Source: Paraburkholderia megapolitana
GTDB taxonomy: Bacteria; Pseudomonadota; Gammaproteobacteria; Burkholderiales; Burkholderiaceae
Length of the DNA stretch: 64,000 nucleotides
Direction of reading: 5' to 3'
Assembly (NCBI RefSeq): GCF_007556815.1
Contig: NZ_CP041743.1
Coordinates: forward strand, 1,674,001-1,738,000
The notes below the pieces were generated by a model that saw only the letters and a list, made by a program, of their open reading frames with translations, had not been told where the DNA came from and did no database searches. Shown here piece after piece: positions 62,952 through 64,000 of the stretch; within the stretch, counting starts at the first letter, position 1, and the number at the start of each line of letters is the position of its first letter. The position numbers and the translations under genes were made by a program.

Positions 62952-64000
62952 TTATACCGCGGCGACCGGTACCTGCAAGGCACTCATCGCGGCGGTGTAC
63001 AGCGGGACGATGTCCCGCCGCAGCGAATCGGCCGGCACGACCATTTCGATGACCTGCAGCCCCTCGGCCGATTTCGCATCGGCGAGCGCCTGCTGCAGGG
63101 CCTGCAGCGATTCGCAGCGCACGTGCTGCAAACCGAACGCGGCAGCGGCCGGCCCGATACGGTAGCCCGGCGGATTGCGCACGAGGCGCGTGTAATCGGG
63201 CAGCGTCTTCTCGAGCCCGAGACCGAGCACATCGAACAGCGACGCGCCGCTGTTGTTGGTGACGCAGATCGTGCCGCGCAGACCGGCAATGCGACTGGCT
63301 TCCAGCCCGCTCAGATCGTGCAGGAACGTCTGATCGCCGATCAGCAGCAAACCGCGCGACTGCGAACCGTGCAACTCGCCGATGAACGTCGAGTTGGTCC
63401 CGTCGATCCCGACCACCCCGCGGTTCGAATACACCTGCAGGTCGTGCGCCTCGAGCAGCAGATTGGTATGGCGCGTGGTCATCGAATTGGCGACATGCAG
63501 GAGGTCGTAGCCGTCGGCGGCCAGCACCGTCGCGACGGCCTGGCATTCGCCCCAGGGCAGCGCGGCGAGCGCTTCGTTCAGGCCGTTGCGGACCACTACG
63601 TCGCGACTTACCCACTGCTCGAGCCAGTTCTCGTCGCCGCGCCCAAGGCTGGCGGCGAGCCGTTCGAGATCGGCTTCGTCGGGATTTTGCAGCAGCTCGA
63701 AGCGCGGCGTCAGGAAGTCCGCCTCGATGTGCTTGCGATCGATACGCAGCACCGGCGCCGACAGCGTGCTGAGCCAGTTCTGCATGTACTGCGACACCGG
63801 CAGACCGCCGAGCCGGATTACGAGGTCCGGCTGTTCTTTCTCGACCGCTACAAGAATGTCGGCTGTGGTGAGCAGATTGGGCATGCCTGGGCGGCGCAGA
63901 CCGGAGAGCGCATCGGCGAGCAGCGGGAAGCCCAGTTGCTTCGACAGCTTCGCGGCAGCCGACGGCGTCAGCGGACAGTCCGATGCAGCCACCACCAGGC
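62952..64000 (-). CDS. MenD-like ThDP enzyme (SEPHCHC synthase family), 5' end beyond window
   Basis: The C-terminal 349 residues, open to the window edge, so the gene continues. Landmarks NSMTTR (equivalent to MenD NSMPxR), the NRG segment SNRGVVGIDGTNSTFIGE and the ThDP-binding/late domain match MenD. MenD condenses isochorismate with 2-oxoglutarate in menaquinone synthesis. Burkholderiaceae use ubiquinone as their main quinone, so this homologue probably serves another pathway or a secondary metabolite cluster. Neighbours outside the window would decide. Confidence 0.75.
   Translation of the reverse strand, partial: LVVAASDCPLTPSAAAKLSKQLGFPLLADALSGLRRPGMPNLLTTADILVAVEKEQPDLVIRLGGLPVSQYMQNWLSTLSAPVLRIDRKHIEADFLTPRFELLQNPDEADLERLAASLGRGDENWLEQWVSRDVVVRNGLNEALAALPWGECQAVATVLAADGYDLLHVANSMTTRHTNLLLEAHDLQVYSNRGVVGIDGTNSTFIGELHGSQSRGLLLIGDQTFLHDLSGLEASRIAGLRGTICVTNNSGASLFDVLGLGLEKTLPDYTRLVRNPPGYRIGPAAAAFGLQHVRCESLQALQQALADAKSAEGLQVIEMVVPADSLRRDIVPLYTAAMSALQVPVAAV

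Overview
The window is high-GC DNA from a Betaproteobacterium of the Burkholderiaceae, most like Paraburkholderia or a close relative. I infer this from the style of the gene set: DUF4148 protein, PiT phosphate transporter beside a GcvA-type LysR regulator, PPK2, Lrp, GlxA-type regulators, an HME-RND copper pump, and CTGT-N8-ACAG LexA boxes. No rRNA, tRNA, CRISPR array, transposase or phage gene was recognised. Genus level is inference; no alignment was run.

Layout. 1-6.5 kb: end of a VOC protein, a secreted prolyl oligopeptidase, a GST, a GNAT acetyltransferase, small membrane proteins, a universal stress protein and PPK2. 6.5-14 kb: PiT transporter with its own terminator, LysR regulator, single-domain response regulator, LprI-like protein, a membrane diguanylate cyclase, a CxxCxxCC protein and a secreted hydrolase. 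14-25 kb: an orphan amino-acid binding protein abutting cyanase, a lipid A acyltransferase, a DUF899/DUF2182 pair, an HTH-regulator/beta-propeller pair, two aldo-keto reductases with an MFS exporter and LysR regulator, and a small gene of unknown function under a textbook SOS promoter (two abutting LexA boxes).

25-37 kb looks accessory: a Coq7-family protein, small orphan genes, a TetR/oxidoreductase pair with a doubled operator, a repeat-rich lipoprotein with a beta-propeller, DoxX, a DUF6434-DinB fusion, a chloramphenicol-phosphotransferase-like kinase and a SUKH/SMI1-type protein. The last three lie in a row on the minus strand. The upstream gaps of the kinase and SUKH-type genes carry clear copies of a 52-bp element, and that of the DinB fusion carries a shorter related sequence.

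37-47 kb: a Tsx-like porin converges on an eight-gene minus-strand copper operon: four small secreted or membrane proteins, then cusC-cusB-cusA-cusF. It is preceded by a CueR/MerR-type promoter (ACCTTCC-N7-GGAAGGT in a 19-bp spacer). 47-64 kb: D-cysteine desulfhydrase-like PLP enzyme, Tat-exported epoxide-hydrolase-like protein, MlrC-type M81 peptidase with MFS transporter and divergent LysR, an SDR lacking the catalytic Tyr, a DUF4148 protein, two near-duplicate Abm monooxygenases flanking a GlxA-type regulator and a molybdopterin/cytochrome b redox operon, an MmgE/PrpD protein, an AMP-dependent synthetase, a metallophosphoesterase and the 3' part of a MenD-like ThDP enzyme cut by the window end.

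The best leads for undescribed biology are the LexA-controlled orphan gene at 24.7-25.0 kb, the element upstream of accessory genes at 33.2-34.8 kb, the four small leader genes of the copper operon, and the duplicated Abm genes with conserved promoters around the redox operon.
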